This document shows positions 7,427 through 14,944 of a stretch of 25,909 bases of DNA, piece by piece. How positions within the stretch are numbered: position 1 is the first letter of the stretch; every line of letters starts with the position of its first letter. The translations under genes were made by a program, and so were the position numbers. Source of the stretch: Pseudomonadota bacterium. Lineage in GTDB: Bacteria > Pseudomonadota > Gammaproteobacteria > Steroidobacterales > Steroidobacteraceae. The DNA is taken from NCBI GenBank assembly GCA_023423065.1, contig JAFAGC010000055.1, forward strand, positions 1 through 25,909, read 5' to 3'. The notes under the pieces were generated by a model. The model saw only the letters and a list, made by a program, of their open reading frames with translations, was not told where the DNA came from and made no database searches.

Positions 7427-9451
7427 ATGCGACTTTTATCGATCGTGAGTCTCGCGCTGCTGGCGTGCTCGCTGGCCGCGCGCGCGCAGACCTGGACGCC
7501 GGACAACGGCAACGGAACCTTCACCAATCCACTGTTCTACGAGGAGTTCTCCGACCCGGACTTGATCCGTGTGGGCGAGGACTTCTATCTCACCGGCACG
7601 ACGATGCACTCGATGCCGGGTCTGCCCGTGCTGCGGTCGAAGGATCTCGTGAACTGGGAATTCCTCGGCTACGCGATGCAGCGGCTCGATCTCGGCCCGG
7701 CGTTCCGGCTCGAGGAAGGCAAGAACATCTACGGCCAGGGGATCTGGGCGCCCTCGTTCCGGTACCACGACGGCACGTTCTACATATTCAGCAACGTCAA
7801 CGGGCAGACCACGCAGATCTTCAGCGCGACGGATCCACGCGGGCCGTGGCAGCACCGTTCGATGAAGCGTGCGCTGCACGATGTGTCGGTGCTGTTCGAC
7901 GACGACGGCAAGGCCTACGCAATCTGGGGTTATCGCGGCATCAAGTTCGCCCAGCTCAACGACACGCTCGACGACATCATCCCCGAGACGGAGCGCGAGA
8001 TCATTCCCGAGGCCGCCGGCATGGGCGAAGGCGTGCACTTCTACAAGATAGACGGCAAGTACTTCATCGTGAGTGCGTGGTACGCCGGGCGGATGCGCAT
8101 GCCCGCGGCGCGTGCCGACAAGCCGGAAGGACCGTACGAGGTCAACCAGGCGATCAGCATCGACGAGGATTTCGGGCTGCCGCAGGGCAATCGCCTCGCG
8201 GACGCGTGGGCGCGCAGCAAGCCTTACGTGATCCGGCCGGGAAATCCGAAGCTCACCGGAACGCTTTCGTTGCACCAGGGTGGAATCGTCCAGACACCGC
8301 TCGGCGAGTGGTGGGGTTTCTCGATGATCGATTACAACTCGGTGGGTCGTCTCACCGCGCTGTCGCCGATCACTTGGAAGGACGGCTGGCCGTATTTCGG
8401 ATTGCCCGGAAATCTGCAGCGCACGCCGCGCACGTGGGTGAAGCCGAAGACGGCGCAACCGCAGCCGATCACCGTGCCCTACGTGCGCAACGACGATTTC
8501 GCCGGACCGCGCCTGGCCAACGTGTGGCAGTGGAATCACGTGCCGGCAGATAGCTCGTGGACGTTGAAGGACGGTTCGTTGCGGCTCACCGCGTTGCCTG
8601 CCACGAATCTCATGGATGCGCGCAACACGCTCACGCAACGTTCGATCGGGCCGCGTTCCTCGCCCATCGCGGTGCTCGATACGTCCGCGCTGCGGGATGG
8701 CGACGTGGCCGGGCTGGCGTTGTTCAATCGACCCTATGCGTGGATCGGGGTCGAACGCGTGGACGGCAAGACCCGCATCGCCCAGTTCGATGACCTCACC
8801 GAGCGCACGCAACGGCGCGAGTTCGACGCCACGAAGATCTGGCTGCGCGCGGACTGCGACTTCATCACCGAGCGCGCCACGTTTTCGTATTCGGTCGACG
8901 GCAAGAACTACCTGCCGCTCGGCGAGCCCTTCACGATGGTGTTCCAGCTCGGCACGTTCCAGGGCATTCGTTATTCGCTGTTCGCGTACAACACCGCGGG
9001 CGGCGATGGCGGCACGGCGGCGTTCGATTCGTTCACGGTAGTGCAGCCGCATCCGCGAGGATTGATGCGGCCAATTCCTTTCGGCCAGACAGTTCGATTC
9101 TCGTCGGTCGGCGCGACGCAGGGTCTGGCGGTCGAAGGCGACGCACTCAACGCCGGCGCACCCACCGGCTTCCGCGTGCGCGACATGAAACTCGGCCGCG
9201 TGGCGCTCGAACACAAGAAGAAATTCGTGAGCATCGCGGCCGACGGCAACGCGACGCTGACCCGCAGAACACCCGGCGACGCGGAATCCTTCCAGTGGAT
9301 AGAGACGCCGAATGGCGACCTCGTGCTGATGTCGCTCGCGACGCACCGCTTCCTGCGCATCGATCCGGCGACGCGCCGCATCATGGCGGACAGCCCCGGT
9401 CCGCTGCCGGACGGCAGCGATGGAGTGAGGTTCGCGATCAGGGATCGGTGA
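7427..9451 (+). CDS. Secreted GH43-family glycosidase (beta-xylosidase/arabinofuranosidase type)
   Basis: A 674-residue enzyme with a signal peptide (1-20, ending 'LAARA'). The five-bladed beta-propeller domain (about 34-330) shows the three acidic residues of GH43: general base Asp43 in 'FSDPDLIRVGEDFY', the pKa-modulating Asp152 in 'LHDVSVLFDDDGKAY', and general acid Glu201 in 'GMGEGVHFYK'. A beta-sandwich of the xylosidase C-terminal type follows (about 350-545). The last 120 residues ('VGATQGLAVEGDALN' through 'HRFLRIDPATRRI') look like a beta-trefoil resembling fascin-like repeats and may bind sugar. It should cleave arabinose or xylose residues from plant polysaccharide in the periplasm or outside the cell. 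ATG 7427 is chosen because it begins the signal peptide and follows GGGGGTG. The 3' end overlaps the convergent mltB-like gene by 14 bases. Confidence 0.88.
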   Translation: MRLLSIVSLALLACSLAARAQTWTPDNGNGTFTNPLFYEEFSDPDLIRVGEDFYLTGTTMHSMPGLPVLRSKDLVNWEFLGYAMQRLDLGPAFRLEEGKNIYGQGIWAPSFRYHDGTFYIFSNVNGQTTQIFSATDPRGPWQHRSMKRALHDVSVLFDDDGKAYAIWGYRGIKFAQLNDTLDDIIPETEREIIPEAAGMGEGVHFYKIDGKYFIVSAWYAGRMRMPAARADKPEGPYEVNQAISIDEDFGLPQGNRLADAWARSKPYVIRPGNPKLTGTLSLHQGGIVQTPLGEWWGFSMIDYNSVGRLTALSPITWKDGWPYFGLPGNLQRTPRTWVKPKTAQPQPITVPYVRNDDFAGPRLANVWQWNHVPADSSWTLKDGSLRLTALPATNLMDARNTLTQRSIGPRSSPIAVLDTSALRDGDVAGLALFNRPYAWIGVERVDGKTRIAQFDDLTERTQRREFDATKIWLRADCDFITERATFSYSVDGKNYLPLGEPFTMVFQLGTFQGIRYSLFAYNTAGGDGGTAAFDSFTVVQPHPRGLMRPIPFGQTVRFSSVGATQGLAVEGDALNAGAPTGFRVRDMKLGRVALEHKKKFVSIAADGNATLTRRTPGDAESFQWIETPNGDLVLMSLATHRFLRIDPATRRIMADSPGPLPDGSDGVRFAIRDR

Positions 9452-10481
9452 CCGATGCGACCTGCAGCTGCTGTCCGCGCGCCTTGCGGATCGCTTCGGC
9501 CAGCTCGAGCACCGCGGACGCGTAGAACGTGGAGCGGTTGTAACGCGTGACGACTTCGAAGTTGTTGAAGCCCGCGTAGTACTTCGAGGGCTTGCCCGGC
9601 GTCGGCAGCTCGAAAATGGAAATCGGCCCGGCCGGCGGCTCGCGGCCCGAGAACACTACGCCCTTGAGCTGCGCTTCGAGCACGTCGTGCACGCGGTCGA
9701 GCCCGCTGATCAGGTCGCTTTCGCTGCCCGGGAGCAGGCGCACGGGCGCCTTCGGCGGCTCACCCGGGATCCAGCCGAATTCGCGGATGTAGTTCGCGAC
9801 GCTGCCGATGGCATCGGGTGCGCTCGAACGCAGGTCGATCTCGCCGTTGCCGTCGAAATCGATGGCGTAGCGGCGATAACTCGACGGCATGAACTGCGGC
9901 AGTCCCACGGCCCCGGCGTACGAGCCCTTGATGCCCAGCGGATCGACTTGTTTCTCGCGCGCGAGCAGCAGCAATTCCTTCAGTTCGCTGCGGAAGAAAT
10001 CCTGGCGGCGCGCGCCGTCGAAGGCGATCGTCGCGAGCGCGTCGATGGCGCGGTACGAGCCCGTGTTCTGCCCGTAACGGGTTTCGACGCCGATGATGCC
10101 GAGGATCAGTTCCGGCGGAACGCCGTATTCCTGCTCGGCGCGGTCCAGGTATTCCGCGTGTTCGGTCCAGAACCTCGTGCCGGCGGCGATGAGGTCCGGC
10201 GTGAGGAACTTGGAGCGGTAGTTCGCATAGGAGCGCGCCGGTGAAGGCGCCGAGCTCGGCACGGGCGTCGTGAGCCGGATGACCGTCGGCTGGTAACGCA
10301 CCGCGCGCAACGCGCGCTCGAGGTACGCGGTCTCGATGCCGTGTTCCTCGCGCATCGATTCGATGAACTCGCGCACGTCGGGCCGCGCGAGATATTCCGG
10401 GCTCGCCGCATTCGCCCGCGACGCGACGAAGATCGTGGCGACCAGGAGAAGGGAGATCATCTTCGCTGCTAAGGGTTTCAC
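9438..10481 (-). CDS. mltB: Lytic murein transglycosylase B
   Basis: A 347-residue periplasmic enzyme that cleaves the MurNAc-GlcNAc bond of peptidoglycan and forms 1,6-anhydro ends. The N-terminus is a signal peptide ('LLLVATIFVASRANA'). The SLT_2-type domain spans about 28-330, with catalytic Glu133 in 'ILGIIGVETRYGQNTGSY'. Other conserved MltB blocks are 'FDGARRQDFFRSELKELL', 'GSYAGAVGLPQFMPSSYR' and 'DFDGNGEIDL', then a C-terminal 'NNFEVVTRYNRSTFYASAV'. There is no lipobox, so this is a soluble rather than lipid-anchored form. The start is uncertain: GTG 10481 gives lysines before the hydrophobic core, while ATG 10460 would also work; neither has a strong ribosome binding site. It overlaps the convergent GH43 gene by 14 bases and appears to be transcribed alone. 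Confidence 0.88.
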   Translation of the reverse strand: MKPLAAKMISLLLVATIFVASRANAASPEYLARPDVREFIESMREEHGIETAYLERALRAVRYQPTVIRLTTPVPSSAPSPARSYANYRSKFLTPDLIAAGTRFWTEHAEYLDRAEQEYGVPPELILGIIGVETRYGQNTGSYRAIDALATIAFDGARRQDFFRSELKELLLLAREKQVDPLGIKGSYAGAVGLPQFMPSSYRRYAIDFDGNGEIDLRSSAPDAIGSVANYIREFGWIPGEPPKAPVRLLPGSESDLISGLDRVHDVLEAQLKGVVFSGREPPAGPISIFELPTPGKPSKYYAGFNNFEVVTRYNRSTFYASAVLELAEAIRKARGQQLQVASVTDP

Positions 10482-10702
10482 TTGGCGCGACCGCGAGAAG
10501 TACCGGAATGGGTTGAAAGCTAATCCTATGACCCGACAAGCACAGTGATGGTTTTCACAGGCTCGCTTCTTCAGCGTGCGTTCATCGCTCTTTCGGGATA
10601 GTGGTAACCGTACAGTTCGAGGTGGCGCGAGTCGAACCATCGAGTGTCGAAACGAGACTCACGAACACGGATGATGAAGATCGCCAATTGCTGGAGGCCC
10701 AT

Positions 10703-10906
10703 ATGAAACGCAAGCAAGCAACATTCCCGGTGCATGACTACAGCCCCGCCCTGCAGGGCGCACTGTCGTGGCTCGGTGACCGCCATCTGCTCGCTGAACC
10801 GGCGACGCGTCTGAGGACCCAGGAAAACCCGTATTTCGCCGAGCCGCGCCGCTGGCATCCGGCCATCGTGGCGGGGGCGCTCGCCAAGAACGGGCGTCAG
10901 GACTGA
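10703..10906 (+). CDS. Small protein of unknown function, paralog of the next gene
   Basis: A 67-residue basic protein with no signal peptide and no membrane segment. ATG 10703 has an ideal ribosome binding site (GGAGG 10693-10697, 5 bases away), which is why I prefer it to the longer frame from 10601. Its centre, 'HDYSPALQGALSWLGDRHLLAEP' (residues about 11-33), aligns with the same part of the next gene, and both proteins have a later 'PRRWHP'-like motif. Conservation between two diverged copies indicates that the protein is real. I do not recognise the family. The length and charge would suit a small cytoplasmic regulator or accessory protein, but nothing in the sequence proves that. Confidence 0.65.
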   Translation: MKRKQATFPVHDYSPALQGALSWLGDRHLLAEPATRLRTQENPYFAEPRRWHPAIVAGALAKNGRQD

Positions 10907-10976
10907 TCAGTTTCCCTTAACCATTCTGCACAGTTTCGAAACACAACCGACATCCCAGTAAGTCATCCTTTGAACC

Positions 10977-11162
10977 ATGAAGACCCTGGCAACACGGAAG
11001 CGATCGATCCCGCAGCACGACTACCGCGCGGCTTTGCAGAGCGCGGTATCGTGGCTGGGGGAGCGGTACGTGCTGGCGGAACCCGTGCGCCGTCGGGATG
11101 ACGGACGCCGGTCCTGGTTCAGCACGCCGCCGCGCGGTTGGCATCCGCGACCCAACCCTTGA
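10977..11162 (+). CDS. Small protein of unknown function, second tandem paralog
   Basis: A 61-residue basic protein lying 70 bases downstream of its paralog. The shared pattern is HDY-x2-ALQ-x-A-x-SWLG-[DE]-R-x2-LAEP, then an arginine-rich linker and P-x-R-x-WHP near the end. The two DNA sequences have diverged well beyond a recent duplication while the protein motif is kept, so both are probably under selection. The start ATG 10977 has only a weak ribosome binding site. I cannot assign a function. Confidence 0.62.
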   Translation: MKTLATRKRSIPQHDYRAALQSAVSWLGERYVLAEPVRRRDDGRRSWFSTPPRGWHPRPNP

Positions 11163-11188
11163 ACGTGAAGGCTGCGTAAAACAGCTTT

Positions 11189-11692
11189 TCAGCTATCCAT
11201 CGAAATGCCGATCACTTCGCCGTCGCGATCGAACTCGACCGCGAGGATGTAGTCGGTCGCTTCCTCATCGATGGTGTAGTCGAACACGGCGGTCAGATCG
11301 TCAGAGCCGGGATAGAGACCGATCCGCTTGAGCTGCAACGCATCGACCAGGTGATCGATGGTCAGATCGTCCGGATCGTCGACGCCGAAGATCTTCGCAA
11401 GCTCCTTCTCGCTCAGCTCTTCGGCGTGATGGCTCAGGTACGTGGCCACCGTGCCCTCCGGTTTTTCGTTGTGTTCCCGCTCGAGCGCCTCGCGGGAGAT
11501 CTCATCGAAGCGGGCCGCGTCCGCGATGAAGACCTTGATCTCCTCGAGCATCGGCTTGGTGAACGCGTCGCCGTCGACGTTGACGTCCACCGGGACCTCA
11601 CTACCGCGCATCGGCAGATCGAACTGCCAGTAGCCACCCGTTCCACCGGGGAAGTCGACCGGACCGGCGGCGGGGACATCGAAAGTTGGCAT
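11189..11692 (-). CDS. DUF2004-like cytoplasmic protein
   Basis: A 167-residue acidic protein without signal or membrane segments. The first half has short beta-strand-like stretches ('YWQFDLPMRGSEVPVDVNVD'). The second half is helical, followed by a C-terminal strand pair 'LTAVFDYTIDEEATDYILAV' and 'FDRDGEVIGISMDS', which resembles the end of DUF2004 proteins. DUF2004 has no firmly established activity. ATG 11692 is chosen because the conserved-looking sequence starts there ('MPTFDVP'). The next gene upstream on this strand is the SHOCT-domain gene, 79 bases away; palindrome copy 4 lies between them. The family assignment is from memory of the C-terminal pattern and is moderate at best. Confidence 0.6.
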   Translation of the reverse strand: MPTFDVPAAGPVDFPGGTGGYWQFDLPMRGSEVPVDVNVDGDAFTKPMLEEIKVFIADAARFDEISREALEREHNEKPEGTVATYLSHHAEELSEKELAKIFGVDDPDDLTIDHLVDALQLKRIGLYPGSDDLTAVFDYTIDEEATDYILAVEFDRDGEVIGISMDS

Positions 11693-11754
11693 GACGCGCA
11701 CCCTGGGTTGTGAAGGCTCCCAGAATACACACTGACGGTACACGCTGACGGAAC

Positions 11755-11768
11755 GTTCCTGCTGGAAC
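11755..11768. repeat. Dispersed palindrome, copy 4 (GTTCCTGCTGGAAC)
   Basis: Near-perfect palindrome (one central mismatch) 3 bases beyond the stop codon of the SHOCT-domain gene, in the gap before the DUF2004-like gene. It has the same flanks as the other copies (C before, GTC after). Confidence 0.6.
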
Positions 11769-11771
11769 GTC

Positions 11772-12053
11772 TTAGCTGAGGAGCTTGGCCTTGGCGGCCT
11801 TGAACTCCTGGTCGTTCAGGTCTCCGGAATTGTGTAGCGCGGTGAGCATTTGCAGCGAACCGATCAGATCGTCGTGACTGGGCGCGCTCGCGGTGGGCAC
11901 TGCCTGCTGCGACATGGCCGCCGGAGCCGCCGACTGTCGCGCGAATTTTTCCTGCTGCCTGCGCGCCACGCGTCCCGCCGTGGCGGTGGCGACACCCGAG
12001 ATGACGGCGGTTCGCCCGGCCGTGCGCAATAGACCTCTGGTTCTTCGAGGCAT
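11772..12053 (-). CDS. Small SHOCT-domain protein
   Basis: A 93-residue protein. The basic N-terminus ('MPRRTRGLLRTAGRTAVISG') is followed by a weakly hydrophobic Ala/Val/Thr stretch (about 15-30) and a Gln/Ala/Ser-rich linker. The C-terminal 30 residues ('DLIGSLQMLTALHNSGDLND' then 'QEFKAAKAKLL') are a clear SHOCT (short C-terminal) domain: two helices with the 'L..L...G.L...EF...K..LL' pattern. SHOCT domains are thought to mediate oligomerisation or partner binding, often in membrane-associated proteins. ATG 12053 is preceded by a GGCAGGTGAG ribosome binding site. It is divergent from the esterase gene at 12173. Confidence 0.8.
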   Translation of the reverse strand: MPRRTRGLLRTAGRTAVISGVATATAGRVARRQQEKFARQSAAPAAMSQQAVPTASAPSHDDLIGSLQMLTALHNSGDLNDQEFKAAKAKLLS

Positions 12054-12172
12054 GGGACTCACCTGCCGTTGCCAAAAGAGTTTCGACCGTGACGCAGCGG
12101 CATGGCGGACACAATTGACCACAGGTCGTATTCTTGCGGCCGCGACATCCAGGTTTCAGTAAGGGGGGCGAC

Positions 12173-13807
12173 TTGAAACGATTCCTGTCGATGGTGCTGG
12201 CCGCTGGTTTCATGGCCGGCGCCATTGCCGCCGAGCGCGGCAACGAACTCACCGCCTATCGCAATATTCCGCTGTGGGAATCCGGCCAGGTGCCCGGCGC
12301 AAAGGGCGATGGTCCGCTGGATGCCCCGTTCCTCACCGTGTTCGCGCCGCGCGCCGGCACGGCGAATGGCAGCGCCGTCGTCATCGCGCCCGGCGGCGGC
12401 AACATCATGCTGATGTACGGCAGTGAAGGCGGCGAAGTCGCCGAGGTCATGAACGACTGGGGCGTCACGGCGTTTGTGCTCAGCTACCGCCTCACCCCGT
12501 ACGATGACGCGGCCCGCACGAACGATGGCGAACGCGCGCTGAGGCTCGTGCGCGCGAATGCGGCGCGCTGGAAGCTGGACCCCGCGAAGATCGGGTTCAT
12601 CGGGTTTTCCGCCGGCGGCAGCCTGGTGCGGAACGTCGTTGCCGCGTCGGACAGCGGCGACGTGAAGTCCACCGATCCCATCGAACGAGTGAGCTCGCGC
12701 CCCGACTACGCCGGGCTCGTCTACGGCGCGGGGCGCTCGAGCCCCGGTGAATCGCTCGGGGACTACCCGCCCACATTCCTGTTGTCCGCGGCCGGTGACC
12801 AGGGACCGTCACTCGCGAATGCGCAGCTCTTCGCGGATCTGACCAAGGCCGGCGCGATTGCCGAGCTGCACGTGTACCAGCGCGGACGTCACGGCTTCGG
12901 AAGCGGTGTAGGTAGTTCGGAGTTCGGCGACTGGATGTCGCGGTTTCAGGGCTTCTTGCGGGTGAGCGGCTTCCTGCCCTCCTCCAGCGAGGGAGGCACA
13001 GCGCCGGCGCCAGCGGTGAAGGCGCCGATCTCCACCGTCAACGACGGCCACGGCGACTACGTTCTCGTTCCCGCCGGCCCCTTCACGATGGGCGACGCTT
13101 CGAACGAAGGCCTGGCGCGCGAGCGGCCCGCGCACGCAGTCGAGCTCGACGCGTTTTACATCTCGAAGCACGAGATCACGAACCGCGAATGGAGAAAGTT
13201 TCGCGACGACCCGGGCTACGACGATCCGAAGTACTGGCCCAATGGCCACGTCGTGCCGCGCGACCAGATTCCCTACTGGACCATGCCCAACAATCACGGC
13301 GGCGGCACGCCGGACAGCGACGACCATCCGGTGATCGGTGTCAGTTGGGACGCCGCGACGGCCTACTGCGCGTGGCTCGGCGCCAAGACCGGCAAGAAGT
13401 ATCGACTACCTACCGAGGCGGAATGGGAAAAGGCCGCGCGCGGGACCGATGGTCGCCGCTATCCCTTCGGCGCGACCATCGATCGCCGGCAGGCTAACTA
13501 CGTCGGCGCACAGTCTTACGACACCGTGCAGCCCGTCGGCTCCCACCCCGACGGCGCATCGCCTTACGGCGCGCTCGACATGGCGGGCAACGTTCTCGAG
13601 TGGGTCCAGGACTGGTACGACCGCGATTACTATGCCGTCTCGCCGCGCAAGAACCCGAAAGGACCCGCCACCGGCGCGTACCGCGTCCTGCGTGGCGGGA
13701 GTTTTTTCGTGGAGCCCTTCGATCTGCGCACGACGGCCCGCTTCGCGGCGTGGCCGTCGTTCAGGGCGTATCGCATGATCGGATTCAGGCCAGTTCGCGA
13801 GCCGTGA
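12173..13807 (+). CDS. Secreted esterase fused to a SUMF1/FGE-like domain
   Basis: A 544-residue two-domain protein with a signal peptide (1-20, 'FLSMVLAAGFMAGAIAA'). Residues about 30-268 are an alpha/beta hydrolase like acetyl-xylan esterase or BD-FAE enzymes: oxyanion loop 'VVIAPGGGNIML', nucleophile Ser146 in 'GFSAGG', probable acid Asp209 in 'SAAGDQGPS' and base His240 in 'GRHGFG'. After a Pro/Ala linker, residues about 294-544 are a formylglycine-generating-enzyme-like (SUMF1) domain with 'VLVPAGPFTMGDAS', 'PVIGVSWDAATAYCAW', 'YRLPTEAEWEKAARG', 'DMAGNVLEWVQDWYD' and 'YRVLRGGSFF'. The copper-binding cysteine pair of true FGE is not evident after RGGS, so this half is probably a binding or scaffold domain. 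The start is TTG 12173 behind AGGGGGGCG. It probably deacylates polysaccharide, in line with the nearby GH43 enzyme. Confidence 0.82.
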   Translation: MKRFLSMVLAAGFMAGAIAAERGNELTAYRNIPLWESGQVPGAKGDGPLDAPFLTVFAPRAGTANGSAVVIAPGGGNIMLMYGSEGGEVAEVMNDWGVTAFVLSYRLTPYDDAARTNDGERALRLVRANAARWKLDPAKIGFIGFSAGGSLVRNVVAASDSGDVKSTDPIERVSSRPDYAGLVYGAGRSSPGESLGDYPPTFLLSAAGDQGPSLANAQLFADLTKAGAIAELHVYQRGRHGFGSGVGSSEFGDWMSRFQGFLRVSGFLPSSSEGGTAPAPAVKAPISTVNDGHGDYVLVPAGPFTMGDASNEGLARERPAHAVELDAFYISKHEITNREWRKFRDDPGYDDPKYWPNGHVVPRDQIPYWTMPNNHGGGTPDSDDHPVIGVSWDAATAYCAWLGAKTGKKYRLPTEAEWEKAARGTDGRRYPFGATIDRRQANYVGAQSYDTVQPVGSHPDGASPYGALDMAGNVLEWVQDWYDRDYYAVSPRKNPKGPATGAYRVLRGGSFFVEPFDLRTTARFAAWPSFRAYRMIGFRPVREP

Positions 13808-13813
13808 GCGCGC

Positions 13814-14132
13814 TCAGAACGGGTGTCCCGCGCTGCGCACCGAGCGGATGAACATCTCTCCCACGTCCACGTCGTCCGGCTGCGAGATCGCGTAGAGCAC
13901 CGCATTCGCAATGGCGTTCGCGGAGAGTGCGATGGTCCGCAGCTGACCCACCGCCGCGGCCGTTCCGGCTTCGGTGATGTCGTGACCCAGCTCGGACTCC
14001 GTGACGCCCGGAGTGATCAGCGTCACGCGAATCTGGTTGGTCTCCTGGCGCAGTCCCTCGGTGATGGCGCGCACGGCGTGTTTGGTCGCGGCATACACAC
14101 CGAACGCCGGTCCCACCGCGGTGAGTGCGTGA
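13814..14132 (-). pseudogene. Truncated short-chain dehydrogenase (C-terminal half only)
   Basis: The minus frame ending at TGA 13814-13816 encodes the second half of an SDR: 'VGPAFGVYAATKHAVRAITE' holds the catalytic Tyr-x3-Lys, followed by 'RVTLITPGVTESELGHDI' and a substrate-side helix. The whole N-terminal half is absent: there is no TGxxxGIG nucleotide-binding loop, no NNAG and no catalytic Ser region. Where it should be, the sequence is the 3' end of the next gene, whose stop is at 14133-14135. A GTG at 14116 could start a 100-residue product, but this would lack cofactor binding. I read it as a deletion remnant. The right boundary is approximate. Confidence 0.7.
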
Positions 14133-14768
14133 TCACTCGACGTGCAGCGTATACGTGACCGCCTGCGCCATTCCCGGAAGAATGCCGCCGAAGTTGATCG
14201 TGTGCGTTCCGCGGCTCAACGGCCGCAGCATGATGTAGTAGCCGTCCGCGGCGGCGGGCGCGAGACCACCGCCCGCGGGCGCGGCCAGATCGAAACAATC
14301 GCGCGTAGCCTGGCGATGCACGCGGAGATGCTCGTAAAGCGTACCGTCGATCTCGAGCACGAGCGCAGAGGGGTCGTCAGTCAGATCCCCGGATCGTTTT
14401 CTGGCTTGATCGCAGGTGAGCGGATATCCCTCCCGCGGATAGATCACGTAGTTGATCAGGGGGAAGAACACATATTTCCCGGCCGGCACCGTGCAGGTCC
14501 GGATCGTCCGTTTGGTTCCGTATGTGCCCGCCAGAAACCAGACCGCACCTTCCTGTTTGAGATGGCAGCGGCTGCCCTGTTTGTCGGCGACCGGGCTTTC
14601 GGCGCGGTCGAATGAATGCGCCCATTGCCACCAGGCGTGCGACCAATCCAGTTGCGAGCGGCCGGCCACTGCTTCCGTGGCCGGCACGATGACAGGCGAG
14701 CCCGCGTCGGCCACGAGCGGCAACAACGCCGATGACAACAACAGCAGGCGGATGACGAGGTGTTTCAT
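14133..14768 (-). CDS. Secreted protein of unknown function with WWQWA motif
   Basis: A 211-residue exported protein. The signal peptide (1-22) ends 'LLPLVADA'. The mature part starts with a Trp-rich motif ('DWSHAWWQWAHSF', 41-53), then 'GSRCHLKQEGAVWFLAGTYG', 'RTCTVPAGKYVFFPLINYV' and a C-terminal beta-rich part ending 'GTHTINFGGILPGMAQAVTY'. Cys68 and Cys92 could form a disulfide. The same blocks recur in uncharacterised exported proteins of proteobacteria, as I remember them, but I know of no function or accepted name. ATG 14768 is chosen because it begins the signal peptide; the ribosome binding site is weak. The SDR remnant lies directly downstream, and cytochrome b561 is divergent upstream. 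Confidence 0.75.
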   Translation of the reverse strand: MKHLVIRLLLLSSALLPLVADAGSPVIVPATEAVAGRSQLDWSHAWWQWAHSFDRAESPVADKQGSRCHLKQEGAVWFLAGTYGTKRTIRTCTVPAGKYVFFPLINYVIYPREGYPLTCDQARKRSGDLTDDPSALVLEIDGTLYEHLRVHRQATRDCFDLAAPAGGGLAPAAADGYYIMLRPLSRGTHTINFGGILPGMAQAVTYTLHVE

Positions 14769-14944
14769 CGTCAGGAGCTTGAAGGATGTGCCCTCGAGAA
14801 AATGAGAGTGAAGTCTTGATTCTTTCGACGTTCCAGCCGGAACGTGCGCATACGCGCAAACACGGATGCGCATAGCGCATCTCACGATGGCAAGCCGCCG
14901 CGAATCGGCGTGAGATGTGCGCATCATCGATGGAGACGACGGAC
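14769..14944. promoter_or_regulatory. Divergent promoter region with inverted repeat and TGCGCAT copies
   Basis: The gap between the WWQWA gene and cytochrome b561 contains palindrome copy 5. It also has three copies of TGCGCAT (14845-14851, 14867-14873, 14918-14924) and an imperfect inverted repeat: GCGCATCTCAC (14875-14885) against GTGAGATGTGCGC (14910-14922), with a 2-base bulge. A regulator site or an RNA hairpin in the b561 leader are both possible. Confidence 0.4.
14830..14843. repeat. Dispersed palindrome, copy 5 (GTTCCAGCCGGAAC)
   Basis: Near-perfect palindrome with one central mismatch in the divergent intergenic region; the only copy wholly in a divergent promoter gap. Confidence 0.6.

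Noticed and set aside
7436..9346. Minus-strand open frame of 636 codons opposite the GH43 gene
   Set aside because: Antisense to an enzyme with intact catalytic motifs; no signal, domain or ribosome binding site of its own.
10612..10645. GGTTCGACTC-like sequence on the minus strand suggesting a tRNA or tmRNA 3' end
   Set aside because: The flanking bases do not form a T-arm stem and no acceptor or anticodon arm can be drawn nearby.
11170..11200. Possible terminator hairpin after the second mini-gene (AGCTTTTCAGCT)
   Set aside because: The stem is only 4 bp and there is no T-run, so I did not call it.
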